Origin: Rhinopomastus cyanomelas
Taxonomy: Eukaryota > Chordata > Aves > Bucerotiformes > Rhinopomastidae
Assembly (NCBI GenBank): GCA_013400115.1
Contig: VXBP01002702.1
Coordinates: forward strand, 1 to 64,000
DNA length: 64,000 nucleotides
Reading direction: 5' to 3'
Shown here: piece by piece, positions 23,393 through 35,188 of the stretch
Position numbering within the stretch: position 1 is the first letter of the stretch
Layout: each line of letters starts with the position of its first letter
Notes under the pieces: generated by a model
What the model was told of the DNA's origin: nothing
Database searches by the model: none
What the model saw: only the letters and a program-made list of their open reading frames with translations
Position numbers and translations under genes: made by a program

Positions 23393-24414
23393 TCCAGCAG
23401 ATGCTCTGTCTCAGCTCTTGGTTCAAAGGTTCTTCTTAACCCAAAGCACAAAGAGCTGCAAGCCAAGACAAGGTTCACATTGATGCTGCTTCTGCCTGCA
23501 GGATCCATCACAGGGTGGGCAAAGCAGAGATGCTGGCAAAAAGCCAGGGGCTTGCAGAGGAAAGCTGAAAAACTGGGAATTGGGGTGTTTTAAGGGAAAG
23601 GGGGGAGGTCTAGAGGAGGGGCAGAAATGATGTGAAGCCAGGGGGATACCTGAGTCCCAGGGAAGTAACACCGGGAGACCAACAGCCCTCTGGATAAGCC
23701 GGAAACCCCCTATCTGGGGAGACTGGCTGCTTGTTCCTTCTCTCCCCGGAGTGTGGGTTTCCTCCCCGGCAATGCTTTTATCCCCAAAAATCTGTTGGGA
23801 AGCCAAGGGACCTTGAGGACAGTGCAAGGGGTTGAGGCGCCTGGGTGTGTAGGAGGTAGGGAGTGTCTCACGTGTGGCTGGGTAGACTAGAGGCAGACAA
23901 ACTGCTCGGGAGGCTCTTGAAACGATGAATTCCTGAGCTCCTGCTGCCACCAGCCTTTCGCTTGTGTCCCGTCACCCTTTGGCTTACCCGTGAGCTCACC
24001 GTGTAGCCAGAGCCAGAGTGGGACTCACAGCAGAGCTCCTGGCTTGTGTCTCTGTTTCTCTTGGCTCTGAAGTATCTCATGAGATTTCTCAGCACATCCC
24101 ACAGCAGCCTAGGCTGCAGCATCTGTGGTCGTTAGCCAGGGGCTGAAGCTGAGCATCTCCTCTGCTGCTGTGGGAGGTGCTGAGGGTTATCCAAGCCAGA
24201 ACAAACCCCCTTTTCAAACGAAGGGCTGGAAGATCCCTTCCTGCAGCCCCTCCACACTTCTTGCCACCGAGTGGTGCCTCCTGCCTTCTGTGCTGGAGTG
24301 TGGCACTTCATCTCACCCTGGTTCTCTCTGCAGGCAGAGCAGCAATACCCTCACTAACCTTCCTCCCAGTCTGCCCAGGACCACCAGCCCAGCACCACGG
24401 CCCTGACCGATGTA

Positions 24415-24640
24415 GTTTGGAAAAGGCCTTTCTGACCAGAAGACCTTCATTACTGGTAGGGCTGCAGAGCCCTGGAACACGTTACCCAGGGAGGGTGCGG
24501 AGTTGCCTGCGCTGGAGACTTTGAAGACTCCTCTGGACGAGTGTGTGACCCGCTCTAGGTTCTGTGGTCTCAAGCAGCGGGGGTTGGACTTGCTGGCCTC
24601 CTGAGGTCCGTTCCGACCTCTAATGATCCGTGTGTTGGTG
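24415..24640 (+). mobile_element. Old CR1 fragment
   Basis: TGGAACACGTTACCCAGGG, GGTTGGACTTGCTGGCCTCC and TTCCGACCTCTAATGATCC. Confidence 0.7.
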
Positions 24641-25507
24641 TGATTATTGAGCCCAGGTGGCTGGAGGATCTCCCGCAGAAAGCCTCTCTCCTTGCCTGCC
24701 CTGCAACACCACCAGAGATGTGGTCAGCAGGGTGATCCCAACTCTTAACCCTCTGCAGCCGCGTTCTCCCTGATGGGGACTCTGAAGAGACAGGAGCTGC
24801 CTCGGGAGAAGGGTCAGGAGACTTGACGAGCTGCCTGCCAGCAGCCGCAGCAGCACAGAATGCCCCAATTAGGATGCTATTAGCTCCAGCTCCCTGGAAA
24901 CACCGCGACTAACACTCCTAATAATTCCACTGACCTCAAAGTAATTGCAGAGCATTACAGGGGGGAATTCTTCCCAATTAAGCAATTCCCAGCCCCTCCG
25001 TGTTCTCTGCTTCAAGCCTCCGCTGCCCCCTTGGCCATCCCCAGCTGGGAGATGGGACGTGCAGCGGGGCAGAAATTACTCCAATTTCCCCCTGGAAGTG
25101 ACATTTCTGGATCTTTTATACGTTTAAAACTCCAAAGGCTCTGCAAACCCCAGTCCTGGTCTCTGGAAGTGACTCCTTGACGGCAGGTTTTCGTTCCACT
25201 GCCTGATTAACCCCCCCACCAGCAGCCTCCTCCAGCGCCACAGTGTCCTACAGGTTGGAAAGCAGCAGATTTCCAGCAGGTAAATGGGGCTTTAAAGGCA
25301 GCTTTAGGGACCATCTGATGCCTCTCTTCCTCAGCAAAACCCAGGTATAGGAAACGCTCCATTTTGTTTATCCCGGGGAGCCCAAAGGGGAGGCAGAGAG
25401 CTGCCTCTTGCAAAGGTCTGGTGCTACCCAGGAGCTCTGCTCTTCCTCATTGGTGAGAGCCATGGCCAGCAGGATTTGACAATAAATAAACTGGTAGCCT
25501 GGTGCTT

Positions 25508-25582
25508 GGCACTGTGCTGTGTAGGGTTGGTGGTTGGACTCAATGATCCCAGAGGGCTTTTCCAACTTGAATGATTCTGTGT
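25508..25582 (+). mobile_element. CR1 3' end, truncated
   Basis: TTGGACTCAATGATCCCAG, TTTTCCAACTTGAATG and ATTCTGTG. Confidence 0.78.
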
Positions 25583-25642
25583 TCCCAGTGCACCCTGTCC
25601 AACACCCTGGGAGCCGCAGGACTGGCAGGGAAACACCTGACT

Positions 25643-26140
25643 CATAGAATCAGTCAGGTTGGGAAAGACCTCCAGGATCATTGAGTCCAACCAGCAACCC
25701 CACTCTGCAAGGTCACCCCTAAACCAGATCCCCCAACACTACATCTAAGCAACTTTTAAACACATCCAGGGATGGGGACTCAACCACCACCCTGAGCAGC
25801 CCAGTCCAGGGTCTGACCACTCTCTCCAGGAATAATTTCTTCCTGATGGCCAGTCTAACCCTCCCCTGTAGAAGCTTGAAGCCCTTCCCTCTGCTTCTGT
25901 CACTGCTGACCTGTGAGAGGAGACCAGCACCAACAGGTGTGCAGTGTCCTTTCAGATGGCTGTAGAGAGCGATGAGGTCTCCCCTCAGCCTCCTTTTCCT
26001 CAAACTAAACAGCTCCAACTCTCCTCATCAGATTGATGCTCCAGGCCCTTCCCCAGCTTCATTGCCCTCCTCTGCCCTCGCTCCAGCATCTCGATGTCTC
26101 CCTTGTCCTAAGGTGCCCCAAACTGGCCCCAGTATTCAAG
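25643..26140 (-). mobile_element. CR1 fragment (ACCCCTAAACCAG group)
   Basis: Same layout and length as 1,237-1,735, from CATAGAATCAGTCAGGTTGG through CTCTGCAAGGTCACCCC to GATGTCTCCCTTGTCC. Confidence 0.88.
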
Positions 26141-26799
26141 GTGCTGGGTACTCCTGCCCATATCCAATCCCAAATGATTCTATGATTTACACTCAGGAAG
26201 GATTTGGAGAAGAGACCTTTTCAGTTAAAGACTGAGCTAAGGGGAGAAAACCAGCAAAAAACCAAATTTAAACCCCCAGAAGAACCAGCCTTTCATTTTC
26301 TTTCTCCTCTCCTGGCTGGCGGCTGGGCTGAAGCCACACTGGTGGTCCCAGCATGCTCCCAGGGCATCAGGAAATGTCCAGACACTTGGCTCACACCTGC
26401 CTGCGGATGGGACCCAGTTGAGGTTAAAACAACCCGTCCCATCGAGGCTGACCGTTTCCAAGCAGCTCCCCTGTATCCCCCTGCTCCTTCCCTCCGGCAG
26501 CTCAGGGAGGGTGGAGAGAGAAGCTGGAGGCAGCGAACTGTGCTCAGAATATACACAGCACAAGGAGTTAATGAAGGAGCAAATACAAAGGGCTGCATAA
26601 GGGAAGAGACACCAAGTACAGTCATCTTCTCCCACAGCATCTCCTATTAGGAGCTGGAATCCTCAAGTCGGAGGCCAGGTGGCAGCAAGGGCAAGATAAG
26701 TTGAAGACCGGCTTTGGTTTATTTTCATTGAGAGAAAAGAAGCAAATCCGTGGAGAAAAAGACTGGGAACGTGGGACGGGGTCTTAACAACAGCACCAA

Positions 26800-27185
26800 G
26801 CACTTCCGAGGGGAGACTGAGGGAGTTGGGGGGATTCAGCCTGGAGGAGACTCAGGGGGGACCTTCTCCCTCTCTGCATCTCCCTGAAGGGAGGTTGAAG
26901 TCAGGTGGGGGTCGGGCTCTTCTTCCAGGCAACCAGTGCCAGGACTGAAGCTGCACTAGGGGAGGGTAAAGTTGGATGTTAGGAAGCCCTTCCTCACAGA
27001 AAGGGTGATCAGCCCCTGGAATGGACTGCCCAGGGCACTGGTGGAGTTGACAACCCTGGAGGTGTTGAAGGGCAGCCTGGCTGTGGCCCTGAACACCCCA
27101 CTCTGGCCGCTGGGGTGATGTTAGGTGCTGGGCTGGGCTGGATGAGCTCAGAGGGCTTCTCCAGCCTCAATCACTCTGGGATCCC
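26800..27185 (+). mobile_element. CR1 fragment (GGATGTTAGGAAGC group)
   Basis: GAGGGGAGACTGAGGGAG, TTGGATGTTAGGAAGCCC and GATGAGCTCAGAGGGCTTC. The same group is at 39.6 and 46.8 kb. Confidence 0.82.
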
Positions 27186-27713
27186 AGCTAACACCCAGCG
27201 GACAGACAGTGACAGAATCTGTTAGGGCAGATTTACGCTCCTTTGTTTTCTTTCCTAGGAATTAAAGCCACCACAATCTTCAAACACTTCAGGGCTGTTC
27301 TGGCAGCTCGGTTACAAACCAGCCCGGTCACAAGTCACAAACAAGCTCTATGGTTTAAACAAAGAGGAGCAAACAATCCCCATGAATAATCACAATCACG
27401 TGAATAAAGATTTATGTAGGAAAAACCATTCTCTGAACACCTCTTCCCCAAGGCTGTGAAACAGTAAACTTGGGGGACTTCCACTTCATTTCGTTCCCAC
27501 TTCTGATGTTTTGGATCCTAAGGGGAAGCAGCATCTGTCACTTACTTTTCACCTTTCAGAGCACGACCCTGCTGAACAGGAAACTGGGCTGAAACCATCT
27601 GCCTCCACTGAAGATTCTCCTTTACAAGTGGAAGAGCCCTCAGTGATGGGACGGGTGGGCGTCCTGAGGGTGCAGCCAAAGCAGAAGGGCAGCTCTGTCC
27701 CAGCTGTCCCTGA

Positions 27714-27882
27714 ATCACCCAACATCAGGGATTGGAAGGGACCTCAAAAGATCATCCAGTCCAACCCCCTGCCACAGCAGGATCCCCCAGAGCCAGTCAC
27801 ACAGGAACATGGCCAGGAGTGTTTGAAACATCTCCAGAGAAGGAGACTCCACAACCCTCCTGGGCAGCCTCTTCCACAGGGA
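27714..27882 (-). mobile_element. CR1 3' end, truncated
   Basis: ACATCAGGGATTGGAAGGG to CTGGGCAGCCTCTTCC. Confidence 0.85.
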
Positions 27883-29397
27883 GCTGCTCTCTGTCAAGTT
27901 CAGCGTCTCCACCACTGACCGCTAGCAAAGCCCCGGCTGAGTGAAAGCAAACAGCCCAGATCCTTCAGAACCTGGAGCAATCCGGGTTCTGCTCAAGCTC
28001 TGGGGTCAGACACCTTGTTCTTACACCTTGCTTGCCTAGCACAGCCACGAGGGAATGGTGGGACAGCACAGACAGGTCTTGATGCTTCCCCAAGGCTGAG
28101 AGATGCCGCTGTGGCCAAGCCAGACTCCAAACCCAACGCAGGAGGAAGTCTTTTTGCAAAGAGATGTATTTTCTCCATAAATACAGTACAGTTACCAACT
28201 TACAATGTTTTCAGCTGTCTAGACATAAAAACACTAACTTTAAAAAAAGAGTTTCTATACAAATACATGAGAAGAAACACCCCCATCCCCACAGCCCACC
28301 CCCATCACCATCGGCCACGGTGTGAAGCAGCATGGTGACCCTCAGGTGACCCGTGCCAGCCCACACAGGGAGAGGATAAATTTTCCCCTTGCCATCACCA
28401 CCCTTTTGTAACTGATGGGCAAAGTGCATCACGGTTCACTGTACCGGGGTCTTGGCTCACGAGCTGCTGCTGTTCCACGGCTCGTGTGCTGCTGGTCACC
28501 GGTGTGGGCTCCTGGAGCAGGAGGTGTGCTTGGGAATGGGTCTGGTCTAGAGCCTCTGCAAGTCCCCCCGCTCAGGCAGCCTCAGGATCAAAGCAAAGCT
28601 CACACCAGGTTTGAGCCTCTCACTCCACAGCCTTGGCAACTGGGGCAGAGACCACACACAGACAACTCTGGCTCCCAGAGAGTACTTGCTGGCCTCAGCC
28701 ACCCTCTGCAGACTCCTGAGGAGCAACTCTGAGATCCCCAAGAGCCTGCAGACCACAGAAAACCCCACAAGGAGCTGCCAGGCAGGAGCTCTTTCACATT
28801 AGTCATGACATGGGGCCAGATGGGAACAAAAGCCTCTGGGGATCTCAGGCAGGTTCCCTGAGCCAGCAGCCCTGCAAAGGAACTGCCCAAGGGAAAGACT
28901 GGGGAGTTTGGCCATTCAGGAAGCAGTGAAAGAGACAGAAAGAACTACACAGGATTTTCTCGCCGTTGCTCTACAAAGAGGAGTATGTGGCTTTCTGTAA
29001 GAAGAGCTACACTTCTGCTTCTAACACCCGAGTTTCAGAGAGAACTCTTGGTCTAAACATTTTGGTTTGCAAAGAAGGTCACTGCAGTCATTGTGTTAAA
29101 ACAACAAGGGAAGAACTTTCTACAAAGAGCGAGCTCTACGGAAGGGAAAAGGGACTAGGTGTGCAGGTGGGTCTCCTTAAAGCAGGCTCTGCTGAAAGAA
29201 CACGGTGATCATCTGTACAGAGGGACTGAAGACTATCGTACATGTCTTCCTCAAGGCACGCAGCTCTTTCTCCTCCACATCAGGATGGCTCTGAGGAAGC
29301 TCAAGGGAAAGAGAAGACTCTGATGGCTCCAAGTTACTCAGCACAGGACAACAACCTCAAACTTCACGGCACAAAGCTTTTTCCAGGAGGTTCTGTG
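27883..29397. other. Unique sequence, possibly the far 3' end of AMOT or intergenic
   Basis: An AT-rich block at 28,150-28,265 looks like untranslated sequence rather than coding. No canonical minus-strand AATAAA is seen within it. No gene recognised. Confidence 0.4.
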
Positions 29398-29480
29398 TTC
29401 CACAGAACATTACGGATGGGAAGGGACCTCAAAAGATCATTCAGCCCAATCCTCCTGTCAGAGCAGGATCCCCTAGATCA
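29398..29480 (-). mobile_element. CR1 3' end, first of two in tandem
   Basis: CACAGAACATTACGGATGGG to AGCAGGATCCCCTAGATC. Confidence 0.82.
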
Positions 29481-29570
29481 CAGAATCCCATAACATGAGG
29501 GATGGGAAGGGACCTTGAATGATCATCCAGTCCAATGCCCCTGCCACAGCGGGATCCCCTTGATCCGTTT
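29481..29570 (-). mobile_element. CR1 3' end, second of two in tandem
   Basis: ACAGAATCCCATAACATGAG to GGGATCCCCTTGATCC. It begins where the first is truncated, so one is either inserted into the other or a local duplication occurred. Confidence 0.8.
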
Positions 29571-29867
29571 GCAAAAAGTATCTGACTCAAGGACGGAAAA
29601 CCCATCAGGTTTTGGAACCCAATGGGTCCGGACGGAACCTAACCCAAGTGATGGAAAACCTCCCATCTTCTTCCAACGTTGCTTCCATGGGCACAGAAGG
29701 GCTAAAGCTCCTGCAGTCCTTGTGGGCTGAGCTGTCAGAGACCACCTGACATACTGGCTTCTGTATTTTACTCACAGGAAGCTGTCGTGTGCTTTTCTCT
29801 TTGTAAGAGCAGATGACAGTGGCATTCAGTTTGCAAACAATGAGCTGCAAGGAGGGGAAAGAAGATC

Positions 29868-30092
29868 CTTCCATGAGAAGGAACTTCTTCACAATGAGGG
29901 TGACAGAGCCCTGGCAGGGGCTGCCCAGGGGGGTTGTGGAGTCTCCTTCTCTGGAGACATTTCAAACCCACCTGGCCATGTTCCTGTGTGACTGGATCTG
30001 GGGGATCCTGCTGTGGCAGGGGGATGGGACTGGCTGATCTTTCGAGGGCCCTTCCAATCCCTGATGTTGGGTGACTCTCTGATCCTGTGAAA
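29868..30092 (+). mobile_element. CR1 3' end
   Basis: GAGAAGGAACTTCTTCACAA, GACTGGATCTGGGGGATCC and TTCCAATCCCTGATGTTGGG. Confidence 0.86.
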
Positions 30093-32234
30093 ATATGTCT
30101 AGCAAACAGCTAAAACCGATTTTCTCCCTAAAGGATCCAGACTTTCCTACATGTTTTAGGACTCGTCTGAATCAAGCGAGTTGGAAACGTTTATCTACAA
30201 TGGCAAAACTTCTTTTTTACTGCAGAGGAGGACTAGGAAAGGATGGAAAATAATTATCCCTTGACTTTAAAAGAACAGAAAAGCATGGACACACCTCTCC
30301 CCGTCTCTCACGCAGACACTCAGCAGCATCTGATCTCCCTTAGTGCTTGTTCTAAGGCCAAATGACAAAATGTAACACAGACACCTGCTGAAATGGCAAG
30401 AGGATGGACACCTCAAGCTAATGAGACATGAGAAAAGCTAATGAGAAATGCTTCTGCGGCACCAGCAACTGTGGAGGGAGGAAATCACTTCCAATCATCC
30501 AGAGTGTGCACTACTTCATGGAACGGGGTGGAATTCAGCTGAGAGAGCCAAAGGTAAGATCCTTAGGGATGAGAAGGAAGAGGCTGTGAACAGTTTGTCT
30601 AGAAAAGGGTTGAGAACTAGTTCAGAAAGGCCATCAGAACACACTTGCAGCACTGTCCAGGGAGACATCGTCCCACGTGACACAAACAGAAGCCAACTCA
30701 TGGCTGATCTCTAGGTGCAGCTGACAGAAGGCACCTCCTTCCACCGCACGGAAATTCACATGGCAGCTGTTGAACTGGTAAGGCCGTTTCAGCTGGACAC
30801 CCGACCACTGATGCCAGCCAAGCAGGAACTGAGGACATTCAGTAACTGTCTGTGGAGGACCGCTGGCTCTCCTGGTTTCTGGGGTGAAATGATCTGAAAC
30901 GAGAGCCTGGCTACCGGAAGGCCGCATGGAAAGCTGTGACTAGCCAGGTTCCCATCGTGTGACCACTAGTTGGTGAAGTATTTTACCATTCAAGTAGAGA
31001 ACAGCCGTTGTCTTTAACAGCAATGAATATTAAAGCATTTGAATAAGAGGCAACAAAACCTCCCACTCCTTTACTCCTGTTGGGCTGAGCTCCACGTAGC
31101 ATCTGGGACCACAGCACTGCCGCGTCTGTGCTACGCGCTCCCAAGTCTGAAAGTCAATCTGATGACTCAGAGCGTGTCATTTCTGCTGCAGTGCCTCAGG
31201 GCCTTCCTTTAAGCTGCTCTCTCCAGTCAGCTGAAGGGAACAAACCAACAAGGAATGAATGTTTTGGCAGAAATTTGCCATCTGAGACTTTACTGAGAGC
31301 TTCTCTTCAATGCTTTTTCCTCGGAGGCTTTGCTGTATGGAAAGGGATCTTGTCCCTCAAGGAAGGAGGGACACACCAACTGTTTGGAGCTGCGGAAAAG
31401 ATCGGCTGCAGAGGGGCAGTAGATGAAGTCACCAACACTGAAAAGCAACGGGGTTTGCGCCACCGCAGTCAACCTGGAGTCGCTGTGCTACAGCCAGTGG
31501 CAGAAATCTGATCGAGGAGGCCTAAGCCCATAAACTCTCCTCTTTGCATTTGCGTTGAGTGCAGAAGCAATCTATTCCTTACTGTCCGCTGTATAAACTA
31601 CTGAAGAAGTACTTCAGTATAGACAAGGGTGGCAAATCTTCCCCCCAGAAAACTAAACATGTGAAATGTGACATTCATCACCGGAGTATCTTCTTCTTCC
31701 CCCAGGCAAGCTGGGAAGTAAAGACACCCAAAACGACCCAGTAAAAGCGTTTCCGCTCTGAAAAGGGAAAATCCTTCCAGCCTACAAATGGGAAATTCCT
31801 GTTCTGAGGCACTGGGTGAAAAAGAACTGTCCCTTGTTCACAGCTCAAGTGAGTAAGAGTTTCTCAGAACCTGTATTCTGAAAGGATTACATGACGCTCC
31901 CCACGAAGTCGCTGGTTGTGATGGCAGTAAGGCCGCTGCGCTCACCCCGCTGCACTCCAGCTACGACATTAAAGCACCAGAACAGACCACCAGCGAGAGC
32001 AGGTACTTCTGCTTAAGACACTTGAGAAATGCTGAGATGAGGTGCCCTACACCTGATATTGAAGTTCCTGGGGTTTGTCCAGACGTCACCAGATCCAGGA
32101 TTTCAAAACTGAAGGTGGGGGAAAGCTTTCACAGAATCGAGCGTTACGGGTTGTTTATAATTTAGAACAAATTATAACTTAACCTGTCGGTACTTCAGAG
32201 ACATAATATACAAGAGCAAACAGCTGAGCCTTCT
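30093..32234 (-). other. Unique sequence downstream of AMOT stop, possible 3' UTR
   Basis: Repeat-poor sequence that directly follows the AMOT terminal coding exon on the minus strand. No reading frame in it resembles a known protein. It is best explained as long 3' UTR and/or intergenic sequence. The boundary cannot be fixed from sequence alone. Confidence 0.4.
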
Positions 32235-32240
32235 TTTATT
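32235..32240 (-). terminator. Candidate proximal AMOT polyadenylation signal
   Basis: AATAAA on the minus strand 79 bases after the AMOT stop codon, followed by a U/GU-rich stretch (TTTGCTCTTGT). It is the only canonical hexamer I noticed on the minus strand before about 28 kb. Use would give a very short 3' UTR. Mammalian AMOT transcripts have long 3' UTRs, so this may be one of several sites. Confidence 0.4.
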
Positions 32241-32319
32241 ACTCAGGTACTACAATCTTTTCCCAATAAAAATGTCTTTTAAAAAAATGTCTTGCTACTG
32301 TATCCCAGCTCAGATCCTT

Positions 32320-32420
32320 TCAGATGAGGTATTCTACCATCTCGCCGTCTGGGAGGTCCTGCCCCATGGTCTGAACGGGGGCTTTTCTTTCAAGAGTGCT
32401 GGAGTGGAAGAGTGGCCCAT
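32320..32420 (-). CDS. AMOT: AMOT exon w10: C-terminus with PDZ-binding motif and stop
   Basis: Completes codon 588 (Asp) and encodes 32 more residues: GPLFHSSTLERKAPVQTMG, then QDLPDGEMVEYLI, then TGA at 32,322-32,320. The terminal EYLI matches the family's PDZ-binding tail, which contacts polarity proteins such as Patj and Mupp1 and PDZ RhoGEFs. The acceptor is TTCATCATGTAG. Junction phase 1 with w9 gives KTDGP, as in human AMOT (KTDGP). The coding part is only 101 bp; the exon continues into the 3' UTR. Confidence 0.96.
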
Positions 32421-34004
32421 CTACATGATGAAGAAAAACAACAGACAATCACAGCTGTCACTTCTCTGAGGTTAAAAAAAGGACGTTAACATTTTCAAAG
32501 TCACAAAATCATCCTGGCTGCAAAGGACCTCCACGATCATCAAGTCCAGCCCTTATGCCAACACCTCCCTAACCCAGAGGCCATGACCTCAAGTGCTCGA
32601 GCTACTCGGTTTTTAAACCCCTCCAGGGATGGGGACTCCACCACCTCCCTGGGCAGCCTCTCCCAGTACCCAACCACTCTCTCAGCAAAGAACTTCGGAA
32701 GATCCAATATAAACCTCCCCTGATACAACTTGAGGCCACTTCCTCTAATCCTATCATTAGTAACTTGGGACAAGAGTCCAGCACCAGCCTTGCTACAACC
32801 TCTTTTGAGGCAGCTGTAGAGAGCAAGAAGGGCTCCTCTCAGCCTCCTCTTCTCTAGAATCAATAACCCCAGTTCCCTCAGCTGCTGTCCACAAGGCCTG
32901 TTCTCCAGCCCCTCTCCCCATCCACACTGCCCTTCTCTGGCCCCGCTCCAGCCTCTCAACGTCCTTGTGATCCTGCGGCACCCAAAACTGGACCTGGTAC
33001 TCAAGGTGCAGCCTCATGAATGCAGAGCACAGCAGCACCATCACCTCCCTACTCCTGCTGGTTACTCCATTCCTGATCCAGGCCAGGATGCCACTGGCTT
33101 TCTGCCGCTGGCCACAAAGCAGCTAACAACTCCTTATTTAAAATTCAATTATTCATATCCGTAACCAGACAAATAAAGGTATTTATCCAGTTCCCTGCAG
33201 GCATCTCCTCCTGATACACCAGGGCAAGGACAGCGGGAGTGACTGCACTGAACAGAGACAACAGAGACTTTCGCCATGAAACCTGTTCCCCTGTCTCCCT
33301 CGATACCCATTAAACCAGCACAGCACAGGCAAGATGCACAGCAGAACAGCCAAATCCACTCTTCCATAAAGAACAACATCATTGTAATGCGGCTCTAAGT
33401 AGAGGAGGCAAGGTTGTGTAATCTGCATTGATTTGGCAGAGTGGGCTGGAAAATGAGCAGCTCCTGCCAGCTCAGAGCTCTGTGGGAAGCAAATTCAGTT
33501 TCTGTGACAGTCACTGTCAACTGGATTTAGTTTGCCCATTCTAAAGTCAGTCCTGTGGCTGGGACAGCAGTAGTGAGAGAGCCTCACCACAACAGCTACC
33601 TTTCCTTCCTCCTCTTCCTCCCCCTCTCTAGGTGAGGCCACTCAAACGCAATGGCCAGTTTCTACAGCCTGTTTCCATACACAATCAACACCCCAGATGC
33701 TCCTCACAATTTACTTCAGAGCAGATACGGACTCAGAGACCGCCCTGGGACTGCACAGATCTGTTCTGATTCTCCTGTTTATCCCTCTCCAACCAGTATG
33801 TCCATGTTACGCTACCACTCTTAAGGTTTCTTCCTCCAGAGCACCTGAGACCCCTCAGAGGAGGGTCTCAGAAACTCCGTGGCCTCAGGAAACCTAAACG
33901 CCGTCTTCCTGAAAACTGGAAAACAGTCAGCAGGGCGTGCCCCATAGAGCAGGACTGACGGAGAGTGGCAGGGCCCTGCCAGGAGAGGAGCTGAGCTTTG
34001 TTAC
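32421..34004 (-). other. AMOT intron w9-w10
   Basis: GT-AG intron of 1.6 kb. It contains one long CR1 (32,497-33,122) and otherwise unique sequence. No additional exon is needed, since the phases match. Confidence 0.85.
32497..33122 (-). mobile_element. CR1 fragment, about 625 bp, in AMOT intron w9-w10
   Basis: CACAAAATCATCCTGGCTGC, TCCCTAACCCAGAGGCC and, farther in, GCCACTGGCTTTCTGCCGC. One of the longest 3' UTR pieces in the window, group shared with 50.5 kb. Confidence 0.87.
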
Positions 34005-34229
34005 CTGTTTTGTCTGCACTGTAGGCCAGGTTGGTACTGGGTAGCCGTCCCGGGGTGGGAGCTGTAGGGGAAGGCGCAGCTTTGCTCTGGTCACTCCCCC
34101 GGTCAGTCTGGGTGCTGCAGTCTCTGCTGCCTGTTTTCGAGTGGGCTGAGAGCAACGGTGTGGAAGGAAGGACAGGAGAGGGGGTGGAGGGAATGGATTC
34201 GGAGCGATATTCTGTCCCCAGCAGAACAC
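34005..34229 (-). CDS. AMOT: AMOT exon w9: Ser/Pro-rich tail, lacking the mammalian Ala/Pro insert
   Basis: Completes codon 513 (Gly) and covers residues 514-587 plus one base. It encodes VLLGTEYRSESIPSTPSPV, LPSTPLLSAHSKTGSRDC and STQTDRGSDQSKAAPSPTA, and ends in AYSADKT. The block SAHSKTGSRDCSTQT is strongly conserved. After it the human protein has, as I recall, about 150 residues dominated by Ala and Pro. Here only about 30 residues separate STQT from the last exon. The acceptor is CCCCACAAAG and the donor ACAG|GTAACA. Confidence 0.94.
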
Positions 34230-34955
34230 CTTTGTGGGGAAAGGGAAGGAAATGTCACAATCTCAGCAAAGTGACTGGGATCAGGTCTGCGCCACTGTGC
34301 ACCGCTCACTCTGGGATCTGGAACACGCTTCAGCCAACAGCACCAATTTCACCTTTCTCTAGCACCTGTCACCCCTGGGTGCTGAAGTCTCTGACGAACA
34401 GCGGTAGCCTCATGCTGGTGCATGCAAAGCTCTGCAAGCGGACACTAACACATTATGGGGCAGTGGAAAATGTGCTCACTCAGAAATCAGCTGCAACAGA
34501 GTCACATCTGCATTTCAGGGTCTATGGCTCTAGTTTATCCCAGGAAAAACAAAATCAGCTAAGTTTTGCTTTGCTGCAGCTCCTTTCCCTGAACGCTGTC
34601 AGCGTAGGCACAACTTGACCGGACAGCGATGCTGATCAGGTTCTCTGCTCCTGGTCATGGGGACTTTCCACCTTCAGACAAGCCAGCTGGAAGCAAGCGC
34701 TTGGCAGCTCTGGAAACATCTCAAATATCCCTCAAGTGAGGTACCAGACTGGGAATACAGGATTATGTCTTTCAGTGACAGAGCCCAGACATTAGAAGTC
34801 TCTATTTCCCAAAAGCAATCCAAGCAAGTTGTTCCACATGCGTCCCACCTTGCAGCCAGCTGTACCGCATGCTAGGGCAGCCGATCCAACGCAGCCTCTG
34901 CTGCTCCTGCCTCCCTTCTCCAAGCAGCTACTCACCCAACCTACCGGTCACTCAC
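34230..34955 (-). other. AMOT intron w8-w9
   Basis: GT-AG intron of 726 bp. No repeat or other feature seen. Confidence 0.85.
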
Positions 34956-35188
34956 CTAAGCTGCCTTTCCAGCTCTTGTCCTCCCTCTTCTCCTCCAGGA
35001 TGGGAGTGCTGCTCAGAGTGGAGGAGTGGGACAGCAAGCCCGAGCCAGCATTTGAAATGGACATCAGCGACTTGGCCGGTCTCATCGAAGAGAGCTGGTC
35101 AGTCTTCCCAGGTTCCTTGCGGGAGCGCTGCTGCAGGACTTTGATCATGGCGTCCTTCTCAATGATCTGAGCATGCAGAGTCTTAATC
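34956..35188 (-). CDS. AMOT: AMOT exon w8: Angiomotin_C-type region, part 3
   Basis: Completes codon 435 (Arg) and covers residues 436-512 plus one base. It encodes IKTLHAQIIEKDAMIKVLQQ, then RSRKEPGKTDQLSSMRPAKS, LMSISNAGSGLLSHSSTL and EEKREDKSWKGSL. The first block is the last strong coiled coil. The Ser-rich block after it is a plausible phosphorylation region, which is inference. The acceptor is CCAAAAG and the donor TTAG|GTGAGT. Confidence 0.96.

Larger units (their letters stand above)
22363..26799. other. Unique sequence between CR1 fragments
   Basis: Gaps 22,363-23,129, 23,393-24,414, 24,641-25,507 and 26,141-26,799 hold nothing recognised apart from the short repeat at 22.8 kb. Confidence 0.55.
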
